DNA of 64,000 nucleotides. Origin: Streptomyces sp. SPB162. GTDB lineage: Bacteria > Actinomycetota > Actinomycetes > Streptomycetales > Streptomycetaceae. The translations under genes and the position numbers were made by a program. The stretch covers positions 1,264,501 through 1,328,500 of the forward strand of contig NZ_JAQFII010000001.1 of assembly GCF_029504575.1 (NCBI RefSeq), given 5' to 3'. Below, one piece after another: positions 15,390 through 24,134 of this stretch; positions within the stretch are counted from its first letter, which is position 1; each line of letters opens with the position of its first letter. Below the pieces are notes generated by a model that was given only the letters and a program-made list of their open reading frames with translations, was not told the origin of the DNA and searched no databases.

Positions 15390-16274
15390 GTGAACACCCT
15401 GCACCGTATCGCCGCATTGGTCGACGCCTGCCTGCTCCCCTCCTGCCGCACCGAGCGGCTGCCGGAGTGGATCCGTCTCGGGCTCGACCGGGGAATGCCG
15501 GGAGTGGTCGTCCGCGCGAGCACTCCCGACGCCTCGCGCCGGATCACGGCCGCGCTGCACGAGCGGCTTCCCGACGGCCTCACCGGGCGGCCGGGCCGGA
15601 CCCGGAGCCCGCGCGGCCGGAACGGAAACGATTCCGGAAGCCGTGCCAGCGGCAGTTCCGCGGCCGCCGAACTGGTGGCCCTGGGAGCCAACCTGCACCT
15701 CGGCGTCCGGCCCGCGCTGCGCGCCGACGAGACCCGCGTCTTCGTCACCGATCTGCAGGCGCACGGGGTCGCCGCGGCCCTCGGCCCCTTCACCGGCGAG
15801 GGCCCGCTGCGGCCGTTCGCCGAGGGGGCGGCCGCCGGAGTACGCGCGATCACCGCCGGGCGGACGCCGGTACCGGGCGGCGAGGGCCTGCCGGCCACCC
15901 TCAGCAGCCGGGCCGTGACGGGCGTGCTGCGCGGCGACCTCGGCTACGGCGGAGTGGTGGTCAGCGACACCCTCGACGCGCCGTCGATCGTCAACGGCTG
16001 GGGCGTGCCGGGCGCGGCCGTACTGGCCTGGATCGCCGGCGTCGACCTCGTCCAGCTCGGCCCGGCGTGCGGCGCGGGCGTCCACGAGGCGATCCACACC
16101 GCCGCCGCCCGGGCGGTGGGCGACGGGGACCTCCCACCCGCCCGGCTGGAGGAGGCCGCGGAGCGGGTGGCGCGGCTGCGGCGCTGGGCCTCGGAGCCGC
16201 GGATGCCCGCGGCGCCGGTCCCGGCCCCCGTTCCCGCTCCGGTGCCGGCGCGCACTTCGGTCATCCCGCGCTGA
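15390..16274 (+). CDS. Degenerate GH3 (beta-N-acetylglucosaminidase-like) protein
   Basis: 294 residues from GTG 15390, with AAAGGGGG upstream. The order of segments follows a GH3/NagZ-type TIM barrel: LHRIAALVDACLLPSCRTER, GLDRGMPGVVVRAST, LVALGANLHLGVRP, then ATLSSRAVTGVLRGDLGYGG and VVVSDTLDAPSIV, where the Asp of SDTLD aligns with the catalytic nucleophile loop. The central part is shortened. The KH(F)PGHG motif and its following Asp-His, needed for catalysis in NagZ-type enzymes, are missing. A Pro-Ala repeat tail (PVPAPVPAPVPA) closes the protein. No signal peptide is seen. It may be a non-catalytic, sugar-sensing or decaying paralogue; the operator upstream ties it to aminosugar control. 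Confidence 0.68.
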   Translation: MNTLHRIAALVDACLLPSCRTERLPEWIRLGLDRGMPGVVVRASTPDASRRITAALHERLPDGLTGRPGRTRSPRGRNGNDSGSRASGSSAAAELVALGANLHLGVRPALRADETRVFVTDLQAHGVAAALGPFTGEGPLRPFAEGAAAGVRAITAGRTPVPGGEGLPATLSSRAVTGVLRGDLGYGGVVVSDTLDAPSIVNGWGVPGAAVLAWIAGVDLVQLGPACGAGVHEAIHTAAARAVGDGDLPPARLEEAAERVARLRRWASEPRMPAAPVPAPVPAPVPARTSVIPR

Positions 16275-16320
16275 GGTGGCGCGCGGGAAGCTTTCCGCGC
16301 CGGCCCGGGTTGGTAGAACC

Positions 16321-17445
16321 GTGAACGACTTGAGCGGAGCGCACGAGGGCCATGAGGTCGATGTAGCCGTCATCGGGGCCGGGCAGGCGGGCCTGTCGGG
16401 CGCGTACTTCCTCACCCGCGCCGGGCTCCGCCCCGACGAGGGCTTCGCCGTCCTGGACCACTCCCCCGGCCCCGGCGGCGCGTGGCAGTTCCGCTGGCCC
16501 TCGCTCACCTACGCCAAGGCCCACGGTGTCCATGACCTGCCCGGCCTCCCACTCGAGGGCGCCGAGCCGGCGCGGCCCTCCGCCGAGGTGGTCTCCGGGT
16601 ACTTCGACCGTTACGAGCGCGCCTTCGACCTGCGCGTGCACCGACCGGTGAACGTGTCGGCGGTCCGCGAGGCGGGCGGCGGCCGGCTGCTCGTCGAGAC
16701 GGACGCCGGAGCGTGGTCCGCCCGCGCGCTGATCAACGCGTCCGGCACGTGGGACCGCCCCTTCGTCCCGCACTACCCCGGCCAGGAGACCTTCCGCGGC
16801 CGCCAGCTGCACACCGCCGGCTACCGGGGCGCGGCGGAGTTCGCCGGCCGCCGGGTGGTCGTCGTCGGCGGCGGGACCTCGGCCGTGCAACTGCTGATGG
16901 AACTCGCGGAGGTCGCCGACACCACGTGGGTCACCCGCCGTCCACCGCTCTTCCGCGACCAGCCGTTCGACGAGGACTGGGGCCGGGCCGCGATAGCCCT
17001 CGTCGAGGAGCGGGTCAGGGCCGGGCTGCCGCCGCAGAGCGTGGTCAGCGTCACCGGACTGGCGGCCACCGAGGCGGTGCGCGCCGCGCGGGCGCGCGGC
17101 ATCCTCGACCCGCAGCCGATGTTCGACCGCGTCACCGAGGACGGTGTCGCCTGGAACGACGGCCGTGAGCTGGAGGCGGATGTCATCCTGTGGGCCACCG
17201 GCTTCCGCGCCGCCCTCGACCACCTCGCGCCGCTGCGGCTGCGCGAGCCGGGCGGCGGCATCCGGTTGGAGGGCACCACCCGCGTCGCCAAGGACCCCCG
17301 CGTCCACCTCCTCGGCTACGGACCCTCGGCCAGCACCATCGGCGCCAACCGGGCGGGGCGCACCGCCGTCCGCGAGATCCGCGAACTCCTCGCGCGGGCA
17401 CCGGAGGACGCCGCGCCCGTACGGTCTGCCGCGTTGACGCACTGA
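16321..17445 (+). CDS. FAD-dependent NAD(P)-binding oxidoreductase
   Basis: 374 residues from GTG 16321; a GTG at 16276 would add 15 residues. Two Rossmann folds are clear: VDVAVIGAGQAGLSGAYFL near the N-terminus (FAD) and RRVVVVGGGTSAVQLLMELA in the middle (NADPH). GPGGAWQFRWPSLTY and the later VILWATGFRAALDHLAP (ATG motif) fit the flavin monooxygenase/thioredoxin-reductase-like group. Proteins of this form oxidise small nucleophilic substrates, but the substrate cannot be inferred. The end of the frame reads AAPVRSAALTH. Confidence 0.85.
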   Translation: MNDLSGAHEGHEVDVAVIGAGQAGLSGAYFLTRAGLRPDEGFAVLDHSPGPGGAWQFRWPSLTYAKAHGVHDLPGLPLEGAEPARPSAEVVSGYFDRYERAFDLRVHRPVNVSAVREAGGGRLLVETDAGAWSARALINASGTWDRPFVPHYPGQETFRGRQLHTAGYRGAAEFAGRRVVVVGGGTSAVQLLMELAEVADTTWVTRRPPLFRDQPFDEDWGRAAIALVEERVRAGLPPQSVVSVTGLAATEAVRAARARGILDPQPMFDRVTEDGVAWNDGRELEADVILWATGFRAALDHLAPLRLREPGGGIRLEGTTRVAKDPRVHLLGYGPSASTIGANRAGRTAVREIRELLARAPEDAAPVRSAALTH

Positions 17446-17583
17446 ACGCCCGGCCGCGGGGGCGCTAACCTTCCGCCCATGGTCACCTCGCGCTCCCGGC
17501 GGGAGTTCCCCGCCTCTTCCCGCGCCGTCGGCGCGCCCTCTCGTGCGGCGCTACGCGGCCGCTGGAGCACGGCACCCGAGAAA

Positions 17584-17594
17584 ACATCCGATGT
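17584..17594. promoter_or_regulatory. Candidate operator upstream of lutABC
   Basis: ACATCCGATGT is a perfect 5-bp inverted repeat around one base, 40 bp before the lutA start. GntR/FadR-type regulators, which control lactate genes in many bacteria, bind short palindromes of this kind. No regulator gene is adjacent. Confidence 0.45.
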
Positions 17595-17633
17595 CTGCTT
17601 CCCAGTGATCTCGCGCTACGGCAGTATGAGCCC

Positions 17634-18404
17634 ATGCGCGTAGCCCTCTTCGTCACCTGTGTGAACGACACGCTCTACCCGGACACCGGGCGGGCCACCG
17701 TGGCGCTGCTCGAACGACTGGGCGTGGACGTCGACTTTCCGCCGGCGCAGACCTGTTGCGGACAGCCCCAGTTCAACACCGGCTACCGGCACGAGACCGA
17801 ACCGCTGGTGCGCCGGTACGCCGCCGCGTTCGAGGGATACGACTACATCGTGACCCCGTCCGGGTCCTGTGCGGCGATGGTCCGTGAGAACTATCCGCGG
17901 ATCGGGGCGAAGGCCGCCGCCGAGGGGCGCGGCGACGCTCTCGCGGAAGCGGCCGCGTCGGTGGTGCCCAGGACGTACGAATTGACGGAGTTCCTGGTGG
18001 ACGTGTTGGAGGTGACCGACGTCGGGGCGTACTTCCCGCACACGGTCGCCTACCACCCCACCTGCCACGGGCTGCGGGTGCTGGGGCTCGGGCGGCGTCC
18101 GCTCGCGCTGCTGGAGAAGGTCCGGGGTCTGGAGCTGCGGGAGTTGGAGGGCGCGGAGGAGTGTTGCGGCTTCGGCGGCACCTTCGCCGTCAAGAACCCG
18201 GCGGTGTCCGGCGCGATGGGCGCGGACAAGACCCGGCACATCACCGCGACGGGGGCCGCCACCGTCTGCACCGTCGACAACTCCTGCCTGATGCACATCG
18301 GCGGCACGCTGGCCCGGGAGGGCTCGCCGGTCCGGCCCGTGCACATCGCCGAGATCCTCGCCGCGACGCAGGAGCACCCGTACCGGAGGGAAGAGGTCCG
18401 ATGA
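17634..18404 (+). CDS. lutA: L-lactate oxidation complex, Fe-S subunit LutA
   Basis: 256 residues. LutA is the CCG-domain (heterodisulfide-reductase-like) subunit of the LutABC complex, which oxidises L-lactate to pyruvate. The two cysteine-rich CCG motifs are present: AQTCCGQPQFNTGYRHE near residue 40 and EECCGFGGTFAVKNP near residue 180. Between them are HPTCHGLRVL and the PSGSCAAM loop. The start ATG at 17634 has no good Shine-Dalgarno. The stop overlaps lutB by ATGA. Confidence 0.93.
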   Translation: MRVALFVTCVNDTLYPDTGRATVALLERLGVDVDFPPAQTCCGQPQFNTGYRHETEPLVRRYAAAFEGYDYIVTPSGSCAAMVRENYPRIGAKAAAEGRGDALAEAAASVVPRTYELTEFLVDVLEVTDVGAYFPHTVAYHPTCHGLRVLGLGRRPLALLEKVRGLELRELEGAEECCGFGGTFAVKNPAVSGAMGADKTRHITATGAATVCTVDNSCLMHIGGTLAREGSPVRPVHIAEILAATQEHPYRREEVR

Positions 18405-19876
18405 GCGGCACGTACGTGGGGATGCCGACCTTCCCGCAAGCGGCGGAGAAGTCCACCCAGGACACCCAGCTGCGGGGCAATCTGCGGCACGCGACGCACA
18501 CCATCCGCGCCAAACGCGCGGTGGCGGTCGCCGAGCTGGACGACTGGGCGCAGCTGCGGGCCGCCGGCGCCGCCGTCAAGGACCGCACGCTGCGCCATCT
18601 CGACCACTACCTGGAGCAGTTGGAAGCGGCGGTCACGGCCGCGGGCGGCGTGGTGCACTGGGCGGCCGACGCCGACGAGGCCAACCGGATCGTGACGGAG
18701 CTCGTCCGCGCCACCGGCGAGACCGAGGTCGTCAAGGTCAAGTCGATGGCGACCCAGGAGATCGGGCTCAACGAGGCCCTCGCCGAGGCCGGTATCCATG
18801 CCTACGAGACGGACCTCGCCGAACTGATCGTCCAGCTCGGTGACGACCTCCCGTCGCACATCCTGGTCCCCGCCATCCACAAGAACCGGTCCGAGATCCG
18901 CGACATCTTCACCGAGCGGATGGGCGACTGGGGCCGGGCGGCGCCCGACGGGCTGTCCGACGAACCGGCCGACCTCGCCGACGCGGCCCGGCTCCACCTG
19001 CGGGAGAAGTTCCTGCGGGCCAAGGTCGCCGTCTCCGGCGCGAACTTCATGGTGGCCGAGACCGGCACCCTCGTCGTCCTGGAGTCAGAGGGGAACGGCC
19101 GGATGTGCCTGACCCTGCCCGAGACCCTGATCTCGGTCGTCGGCATCGAGAAGACCATCCCCACCTGGCAGGACCTGGAGATCTACCTCCAGACGCTGCC
19201 CCGCTCCTCGACCGCCGAGCGGATGAACCCGTACACCACGACCTGGACCGGCATCACGCCGGGCGACGGGCCGCAGGCGTTCCACCTGGTGCTGCTCGAC
19301 AACGGCCGCACCGACACCCTCGCCGACACAGTGGGGCGCCAGGCGCTGCGCTGCATCCGCTGCTCCGCCTGCCTCAACGTCTGCCCGGTCTACGAGCGGG
19401 CCGGCGGCCACGCGTACGGCTCCGCGTACCCCGGTCCGATCGGCGCCATCCTCACCCCGCAACTGCGCGGTACCGCCTCGGCGCTGGACGCCTCGCTGCC
19501 GTACGCGTCGACGCTGTGCGGCGCCTGCTACGAGGTCTGCCCGGTCGCGATCGACATCCCCGAAGTCCTGGTCCACCTGCGGGAACGGGTGGTCGAGGGC
19601 GGAGCGGTGACGCTGCGCGGCACCCGGGCCGTCATCAGACCGGCCAAGGGGCACGCCGCCGAGCGGGCCGCGATGCGCGCCGCCCGCTGGGCGCTCGACC
19701 ATCCGGCCGCGCTCCGCGCCGGCCAGCGGCTGGCCGCCCGCACCCGGCGGCTGCACCCGGCGCGGCTGCCAGGGCCCGGACGTGCCTGGTCCGCCACCCG
19801 CGAACTGCCGGCCGTGCCCGCCGAATCGTTCCGTGACTGGTGGCAGCGCACCCGGGGAGAGGGAAAGACCACATGA
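18401..19876 (+). CDS. lutB: L-lactate oxidation complex, 4Fe-4S subunit LutB
   Basis: 491 residues, ATG preceded by GGAGGGAAGAGG. The N-terminal LUD domain (about 60-300) includes VKVKSMATQEIGLNEAL and VSGANFMVAETGTLVVLES. It is followed by a ferredoxin-like part with two 4Fe-4S motifs: CIRCSACLNVCPVYERAGGH and CGACYEVCPVAIDIPEVL. A basic C-terminal tail (ARTRRLHPARLPGPGRAW) completes it. It transfers electrons from lactate oxidation. It overlaps both neighbours by ATGA, so lutABC is one translationally coupled operon. Confidence 0.94.
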   Translation: MSGTYVGMPTFPQAAEKSTQDTQLRGNLRHATHTIRAKRAVAVAELDDWAQLRAAGAAVKDRTLRHLDHYLEQLEAAVTAAGGVVHWAADADEANRIVTELVRATGETEVVKVKSMATQEIGLNEALAEAGIHAYETDLAELIVQLGDDLPSHILVPAIHKNRSEIRDIFTERMGDWGRAAPDGLSDEPADLADAARLHLREKFLRAKVAVSGANFMVAETGTLVVLESEGNGRMCLTLPETLISVVGIEKTIPTWQDLEIYLQTLPRSSTAERMNPYTTTWTGITPGDGPQAFHLVLLDNGRTDTLADTVGRQALRCIRCSACLNVCPVYERAGGHAYGSAYPGPIGAILTPQLRGTASALDASLPYASTLCGACYEVCPVAIDIPEVLVHLRERVVEGGAVTLRGTRAVIRPAKGHAAERAAMRAARWALDHPAALRAGQRLAARTRRLHPARLPGPGRAWSATRELPAVPAESFRDWWQRTRGEGKTT

Positions 19877-20568
19877 GCGACCCGAGTCCCGAACACGGAG
19901 TCCCGATCCACCCGGGCGGCGCGAGCAGCCGGGAGCGGGTTCTCTTCCGGATCCGCCGCGCACTGGCCGACGTGCCGCGCGACGAGCTGCCCGGCGGCGC
20001 GCCGCCGGCGCGCGACTACCTGCACGTGCACGGGACCCGAACGCCGGCGGAAACCGCCGACCTGCTGGCCGTCCACCTCGCGGACTACCGCGCGCTGGTC
20101 CACCGGTGCCCGGCCGACGGACTCCCGGCGCTGATCGCCACCCTGCTCGCCGAGCGCGGTGCCCGCTCCGCGGTCGTCCCCGACGGTTTGCCCGACGGCT
20201 GGCTCTCCGCCGTCAGCGGAGTGGAGCTCGTCGCGGACACCCTCGCCCTGACGGCGCGTGAACTCGACGCGGTGGACAGTGTGGTGACCGGCTGCGCGGT
20301 GGCCGTCGCCGAGACCGGCACCATCGTGCTGGACGGTTCGCAGGGCCAGGGTCGGCGCCGCATCACCCTCGTGCCGGACCACCACATCTGCGTGGTCCTG
20401 GCGCCCGGCCAGATCGTCGATTCGATCCCCCAGGCGATGCCGCGCCTCGATCCCACCCGCCCGCTGACCTGGATCTCCGGCCCCTCGGCCACCAGCGACA
20501 TCGAGCTCGACCGGGTCGAGGGCGTGCACGGTCCGCGGACGCTGGAAGTGATCCTGGTCGACGCGTGA
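19873..20568 (+). CDS. lutC: L-lactate oxidation complex, LUD subunit LutC
   Basis: 231 residues. LUD-domain protein, third subunit of LutABC. Landmarks are SSRERVLFRIRRALADVP, CAVAVAETGTIVLDGSQGQG, RRITLVPDHHICVVLAPGQI and the C-terminal ISGPSATSDIELDRVEGVHG followed by GPRTLEVILVD, which is highly typical. The start ATG 19873 overlaps the lutB stop. The final codons form the left arm of a bidirectional hairpin. Confidence 0.94.
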   Translation: MSDPSPEHGVPIHPGGASSRERVLFRIRRALADVPRDELPGGAPPARDYLHVHGTRTPAETADLLAVHLADYRALVHRCPADGLPALIATLLAERGARSAVVPDGLPDGWLSAVSGVELVADTLALTARELDAVDSVVTGCAVAVAETGTIVLDGSQGQGRRRITLVPDHHICVVLAPGQIVDSIPQAMPRLDPTRPLTWISGPSATSDIELDRVEGVHGPRTLEVILVDA

Positions 20569-20602
20569 CAGGGGCGGCCGAGACGCGTCTTCGACCAGGA
20601 TC
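20550..20602. terminator. Bidirectional terminator overlapping both coding ends
   Basis: A 17-base arm (GATCCTGGTCGACGCGT, 20550-20566) and its complement at 20583-20602, with a three-base bulge, form a long stem around a 16-base loop. The left arm lies inside the last codons of lutC and the right arm touches the stop of the convergent DoxX-like gene. Confidence 0.75.
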
Positions 20603-20984
20603 AGGCCTGGCGGCGCGTCTCGTGGCGGCTGACCCGCAGCGCCCACAGCACCAGCGGAACCTGGACCGGCAGCCGCACCAGGGCCGCGGTCCGCAGCGGC
20701 GCCGGGCGGTGGCGCCAGTCGTAGGCCATCTTCACGTTGGCGGGAAAGACGGCGGTGAGCAGCCCCGCCGCGAGCAGACCGCCGACCCGGCGGGTGGCGG
20801 GGACCGCGACGGCTCCGGCCACCGCGAGTTCCACCGCCGCGCTGCCGTAGGTCCAGGCGCGCGGCGTGCCCGGCAGGGCGCGCGGAACCATCGCGTCGAA
20901 CACCTTGGGGAGCAGGAGGTGCGCCGCGGCGCCGCCGGCGAGGAGCCCGACGAGGAGTCGTGCGGAGCGCTCGTGGGAAGCCAA
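20601..20984 (-). CDS. DoxX-like four-helix membrane protein
   Basis: 127 residues. I start it at TTG 20984 because CCGGAGG lies eight bases upstream; a longer frame to 21080 has a low-complexity N-terminus and no such signal. About four hydrophobic segments are present (LLVGLLAGGAAAHLLLP, GSAAVELAVAGAVAVPA, GGLLAAGLLTAVFPANV, LPVQVPLVLWALRV). ANVKMAYDWRHRP is typical of the DoxX/MauE-like group. These are inner-membrane proteins of uncertain function. Convergent with lutC, sharing its terminator. Confidence 0.8.
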   Translation of the reverse strand: MASHERSARLLVGLLAGGAAAHLLLPKVFDAMVPRALPGTPRAWTYGSAAVELAVAGAVAVPATRRVGGLLAAGLLTAVFPANVKMAYDWRHRPAPLRTAALVRLPVQVPLVLWALRVSRHETRRQA

Positions 20985-21076
20985 CGCGGGTACCTCCGGA
21001 GGATGGGCGACAGGTCCCCGCCGGGCGGGTCCGCGCCACCTTACCCGGGAGTCAGTTCCGGTGGGAGCCCCCTTCG

Positions 21077-22894
21077 TCACACGGACTTGGCGAGTTCGGC
21101 GGTGGACAGCCGCTCGTCCCGGCGGACCAGCGCCGCGTAGCGGCCGTCGTACGCCAGCAGCTCGTCGTGGTTGCCGCGTTCGACGATCCGGCCCGCGTCG
21201 AGGACCACGATCTCGTCGGCGTCGCGGACGGTGGAGAGCCGGTGGGCGATGGTGATGGTGGTGCGGCCGGCCGACAGCGCGTCGATCGCCTCCTGGACGG
21301 CCTGTTCCGTGCGGGTGTCGAGTGCGCTGGTGGCCTCGTCGAGGACGAGGACGGGCGGGTCGCGCAGAATGGTGCGCGCGATGGCCAGCCGCTGCTTCTC
21401 GCCGCCGGAGAAGCGGTAGCCGCGTTCGCCGACGAGGGTGTCGTACCCGTCAGGGAGACCGGCGATGTGGTCGTGGATCTGGGCGGCCTTCGCCGCGGCG
21501 ACGATGTCCTCGTCGGTGGCGTCGGGCTTGGCGAAGCGCAGGTTCTCGGCGACCGAGGCGTGGAAGAGGTAGGTCTCCTGGGCGACGACGCCGACCGTTT
21601 CGGCGAGCGTGTCGAAGGCGAGGTCGCGGACGTCGACGCCGTCGATCGTCACGCGGCCGCCCGTCACGTCGTACAGCCGGGGCACCAGGTAGCTGAGCGT
21701 GCTCTTGCCCGAACCCGTCGACCCGACGATGGCCAGGCTGCCGCCGGCCGGCACGGCGAGGTCGATGCCGTGCAGCGTGCGGGGTGCGCCGGAGGGGTCG
21801 TACGAGAAGTCGACGTGCTCGAAGCGGACGTCGCCGCGGGCGCGGTCCATGCGCACCGGGTCGGCGCGCTCGGTGATGTCGACGGGCAGGTCGAGGTATT
21901 CGAAGATGCGCTGGAAGAGCGCGAGCGAGGTCTGCACCTGGACGCCGGTCGACAGCAGGCTGACGGTCGGGCGGAACAGGCCCTGCTGGAGCGAGACGAA
22001 GGCGACGAGGGTGCCGATGGAGAGGGCCGGCCCGCCGTTGCTCATGGTCACTCCCGCGGCCCAGTACAGCAGCGCCGGCATGGCGGCCATGACGATGCCG
22101 ATGGTGGACATCCGCCACCGCCCGGCCATGTTGGAGCGCACCTCGAGGTCGACCAGTCGCTCGGACTCCTCGGAGAAGGAGCGTGTCAGCGAGTCGGAGC
22201 GGCCCATGGTGCGGCCGAGCAGGATGCCGCTGACGGACAGCGACTCGGTGACGATGGCCGACATGGACGCCATCTGCTTCTGCCGCCGGGTGGTGATCTT
22301 CTTGCGCTCACGGCCGACCCTGCGGCTGATCCACACGAAGACCGGGAGCAGCAGCAGCGAGACGATCGTCAGCCGCCAGTCCAGCGCGAGCATCGCGACC
22401 ACGGAGGCGATGACGGCGGTGAGGTTGGAGACCAGCGAGGTCGCGGTGGACGTCACGGTGGCCTGCATGCCGCCGATGTCGTTGGCGATACGGGACTGCA
22501 CCTCGCCGGTGCGGGTCCTGGTGAAGAAGGCGAGCGACATGCGCTGCAGCTGCTCGTAGACCGAGGTGCGCAGATCGTGCATGACGCGCTGGCCGACGGT
22601 GGTCGATATGAGGGTCTGCAGGACGCCGAAGACGCTGGTGACGACGGCGGTGGCGATCATGCCGAGGGCGAGCAGGCTGAGCAGCCCGGTGCGGCCCTGC
22701 GGGATCGCGGTGTCCAGGATCGCCTTCAGCAGGAAGGGCGAGGCGACGGAGACGAGGGAGGAGAGCGCGACCAGCACGCCCACGATGGCGAGCCTGCCGC
22801 GATAGGGGCGGAAGAGCCGCACGATGCGGCGTACGTCGGTGGGGTTGTCCGGATCTTTGGGCGGTGGCGTCCACCGGGTGTTGTCGGGGTGCAA
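21077..22894 (-). CDS. Multidrug-type ABC exporter, fused membrane and ATPase domains
   Basis: 605 residues. N-terminal six-helix membrane domain (about 25-320, with VGVLVALSSLVSVASPFLL and LGRTMGRSDSLTRSFSEES) followed by an ATPase with every motif intact: Walker A GSTGSGKST, Q-loop VVAQETYLFHAS, signature FSGGEKQRLAIAR, Walker B VLVLDEATSALD and switch His in ITIAHRLSTVRDAD. It should work as a homodimer exporting drugs or lipids. It diverges from a MarR-family regulator across an operator-bearing 158-bp region, so it is probably induced when that repressor binds a ligand. Confidence 0.92.
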   Translation of the reverse strand: MHPDNTRWTPPPKDPDNPTDVRRIVRLFRPYRGRLAIVGVLVALSSLVSVASPFLLKAILDTAIPQGRTGLLSLLALGMIATAVVTSVFGVLQTLISTTVGQRVMHDLRTSVYEQLQRMSLAFFTRTRTGEVQSRIANDIGGMQATVTSTATSLVSNLTAVIASVVAMLALDWRLTIVSLLLLPVFVWISRRVGRERKKITTRRQKQMASMSAIVTESLSVSGILLGRTMGRSDSLTRSFSEESERLVDLEVRSNMAGRWRMSTIGIVMAAMPALLYWAAGVTMSNGGPALSIGTLVAFVSLQQGLFRPTVSLLSTGVQVQTSLALFQRIFEYLDLPVDITERADPVRMDRARGDVRFEHVDFSYDPSGAPRTLHGIDLAVPAGGSLAIVGSTGSGKSTLSYLVPRLYDVTGGRVTIDGVDVRDLAFDTLAETVGVVAQETYLFHASVAENLRFAKPDATDEDIVAAAKAAQIHDHIAGLPDGYDTLVGERGYRFSGGEKQRLAIARTILRDPPVLVLDEATSALDTRTEQAVQEAIDALSAGRTTITIAHRLSTVRDADEIVVLDAGRIVERGNHDELLAYDGRYAALVRRDERLSTAELAKSV

Positions 22895-22999
22895 AGGGCT
22901 CCTCGGAGAGGTTGCTGAGGGCGTTCGGCCGCCGGTACGGCCGGCGGTGTCGGGGCAGTGCCCGCACAGGACCGCCGGGCCGGGCCGACTTTAGGAGTG

Positions 23000-23029
23000 T
23001 AGGTCATTGTTACCTATGTTCACAATGAC
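23000..23029. promoter_or_regulatory. Palindromic MarR operator between the exporter and its regulator
   Basis: Two overlapping inverted repeats lie in the divergent intergenic region. GTCATTGT (23003-23010) pairs with ACAATGAC (23022-23029) across 11 bases, and TAGGT (23000-23004) pairs with ACCTA (23012-23016). The stretch is strikingly AT-rich for this genome and is placed to overlap the promoters of both genes, 24 bp before the marR start. Confidence 0.7.
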
Positions 23030-23052
23030 TTACATCCTGATATCCTTGGGCC

Positions 23053-23562
23053 ATGGATCCCCGCACCACCACCGCGACCGAGCCCGTGACCGACGCAGCC
23101 GCCGACTCCGCGGCGGAGTCCGCCGCCGAGACCACCGGCCGCCTCGCCGATCAGCTGCTGCAGCTGACCAAGCGGCTGCACCGCGCCCAGCGCCGGCACC
23201 TCGAACCGCTCGGCATCACCCCGGCCCAATCCCGGCTGCTGCGGACCGTCGCGCACAGCGAGGAACCGCCGCGGATGGCGGACCTGGCCCAGCGGCTCGA
23301 CGTCGTGCCGCGCGCGGTGACCACGCTGGTCGACGCACTGGAAGCGCACGACCTGGTGCGCAGGATCCCCGATCCCGCCAGCCGCCGGGTGATCCGCATC
23401 GAGCTGACCGAGGCCGGCGGCGCGACGCTGCACCGCCTGCGGCTGGCCCGCCGGGCCGCGGCCGAGGATCTCCTCGCCCCGCTGGACACCCCGCAGCGCG
23501 AGGCGCTGACCGCGCTGCTCGCGGCCCTGGACGCGGCGGCGCCCCCTCGGCAGCGCTGCTGA
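23053..23562 (+). CDS. MarR-family transcriptional regulator
   Basis: 169 residues, beginning at the ATG at 23053. An Ala-Glu-rich N-terminal 30 residues precede the winged helix: LHRAQRRHLEPLGITPAQSR, MADLAQRLDVVPRAVTTLVD (recognition helix), ALEAHDLVRRIPDPASRRVI (wing), then the dimerisation helices. It likely represses the divergent ABC exporter and itself through the palindrome just upstream, releasing DNA on binding a small molecule; this is inferred from the arrangement. Confidence 0.9.
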   Translation: MDPRTTTATEPVTDAAADSAAESAAETTGRLADQLLQLTKRLHRAQRRHLEPLGITPAQSRLLRTVAHSEEPPRMADLAQRLDVVPRAVTTLVDALEAHDLVRRIPDPASRRVIRIELTEAGGATLHRLRLARRAAAEDLLAPLDTPQREALTALLAALDAAAPPRQRC

Positions 23563-23616
23563 AGCGCGCCCGAGGGGGCGTCGTGGTGGCACCTTCCGGC
23601 GCCCGGCCGGCGTTCC

Positions 23617-24060
23617 CTACTGCGAGGTCGTCACGCGGTGCGCGCCGTTCTCGGAGGGCGCCTGCTGAACCTGCGCGGTGCACGCGCTGCACCGGCGGGC
23701 GGCCTGGGGTATCGGGGTCAGGCACTCCGGGCACTCACGCATCGGAGCCGCGGCGGCCTTCGGGAAGAACCGCTCCTGCATCCGGTTCATCGGGAGGATG
23801 ACCAGGAAGTAGATCACCGAGGCGACGATCACGAAGCTGATCGACGCGTCGATGAAGGCGCCGTACGGGAAGGTCACTCCCGAGACGGTGAACGCCTTGC
23901 GGGAGTAGTCGCCGGAGGCTCCCGACATGAGCCCGACGATCGGGGTCAGGAACGCCTTGACGAAACCGCTGACCAGCGCGGTGAAGGCCGCACCGACCAC
24001 GATGCCGACCGCGAGTTCGACGACGTTGCCGCGCAGCAGGAACGTACGAAAACCCTTCAT
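23617..24060 (-). CDS. mscL: Large-conductance mechanosensitive channel
   Basis: 147 residues. MscL opens under membrane tension to release solutes during hypo-osmotic shock. The N-terminal FRTFLLRGNVVELAVGIVVG and first transmembrane helix, the periplasmic loop and the second helix (ASISFVIVASVIYFLVILPM) fit the pentameric channel. The C-terminal tail has a zinc-ribbon-like CPECLTPIPQAARRCSAC, a feature seen in many actinobacterial MscL proteins and absent from the E. coli one. Confidence 0.95.
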   Translation of the reverse strand: MKGFRTFLLRGNVVELAVGIVVGAAFTALVSGFVKAFLTPIVGLMSGASGDYSRKAFTVSGVTFPYGAFIDASISFVIVASVIYFLVILPMNRMQERFFPKAAAAPMRECPECLTPIPQAARRCSACTAQVQQAPSENGAHRVTTSQ

Positions 24061-24134
24061 AACTCAGGTAACTCCCTCTGTGAGCACGAACTGGAATGTG
24101 CCAGTCTCCCCTGCTCCCGGCCTCCCGCTCACCA

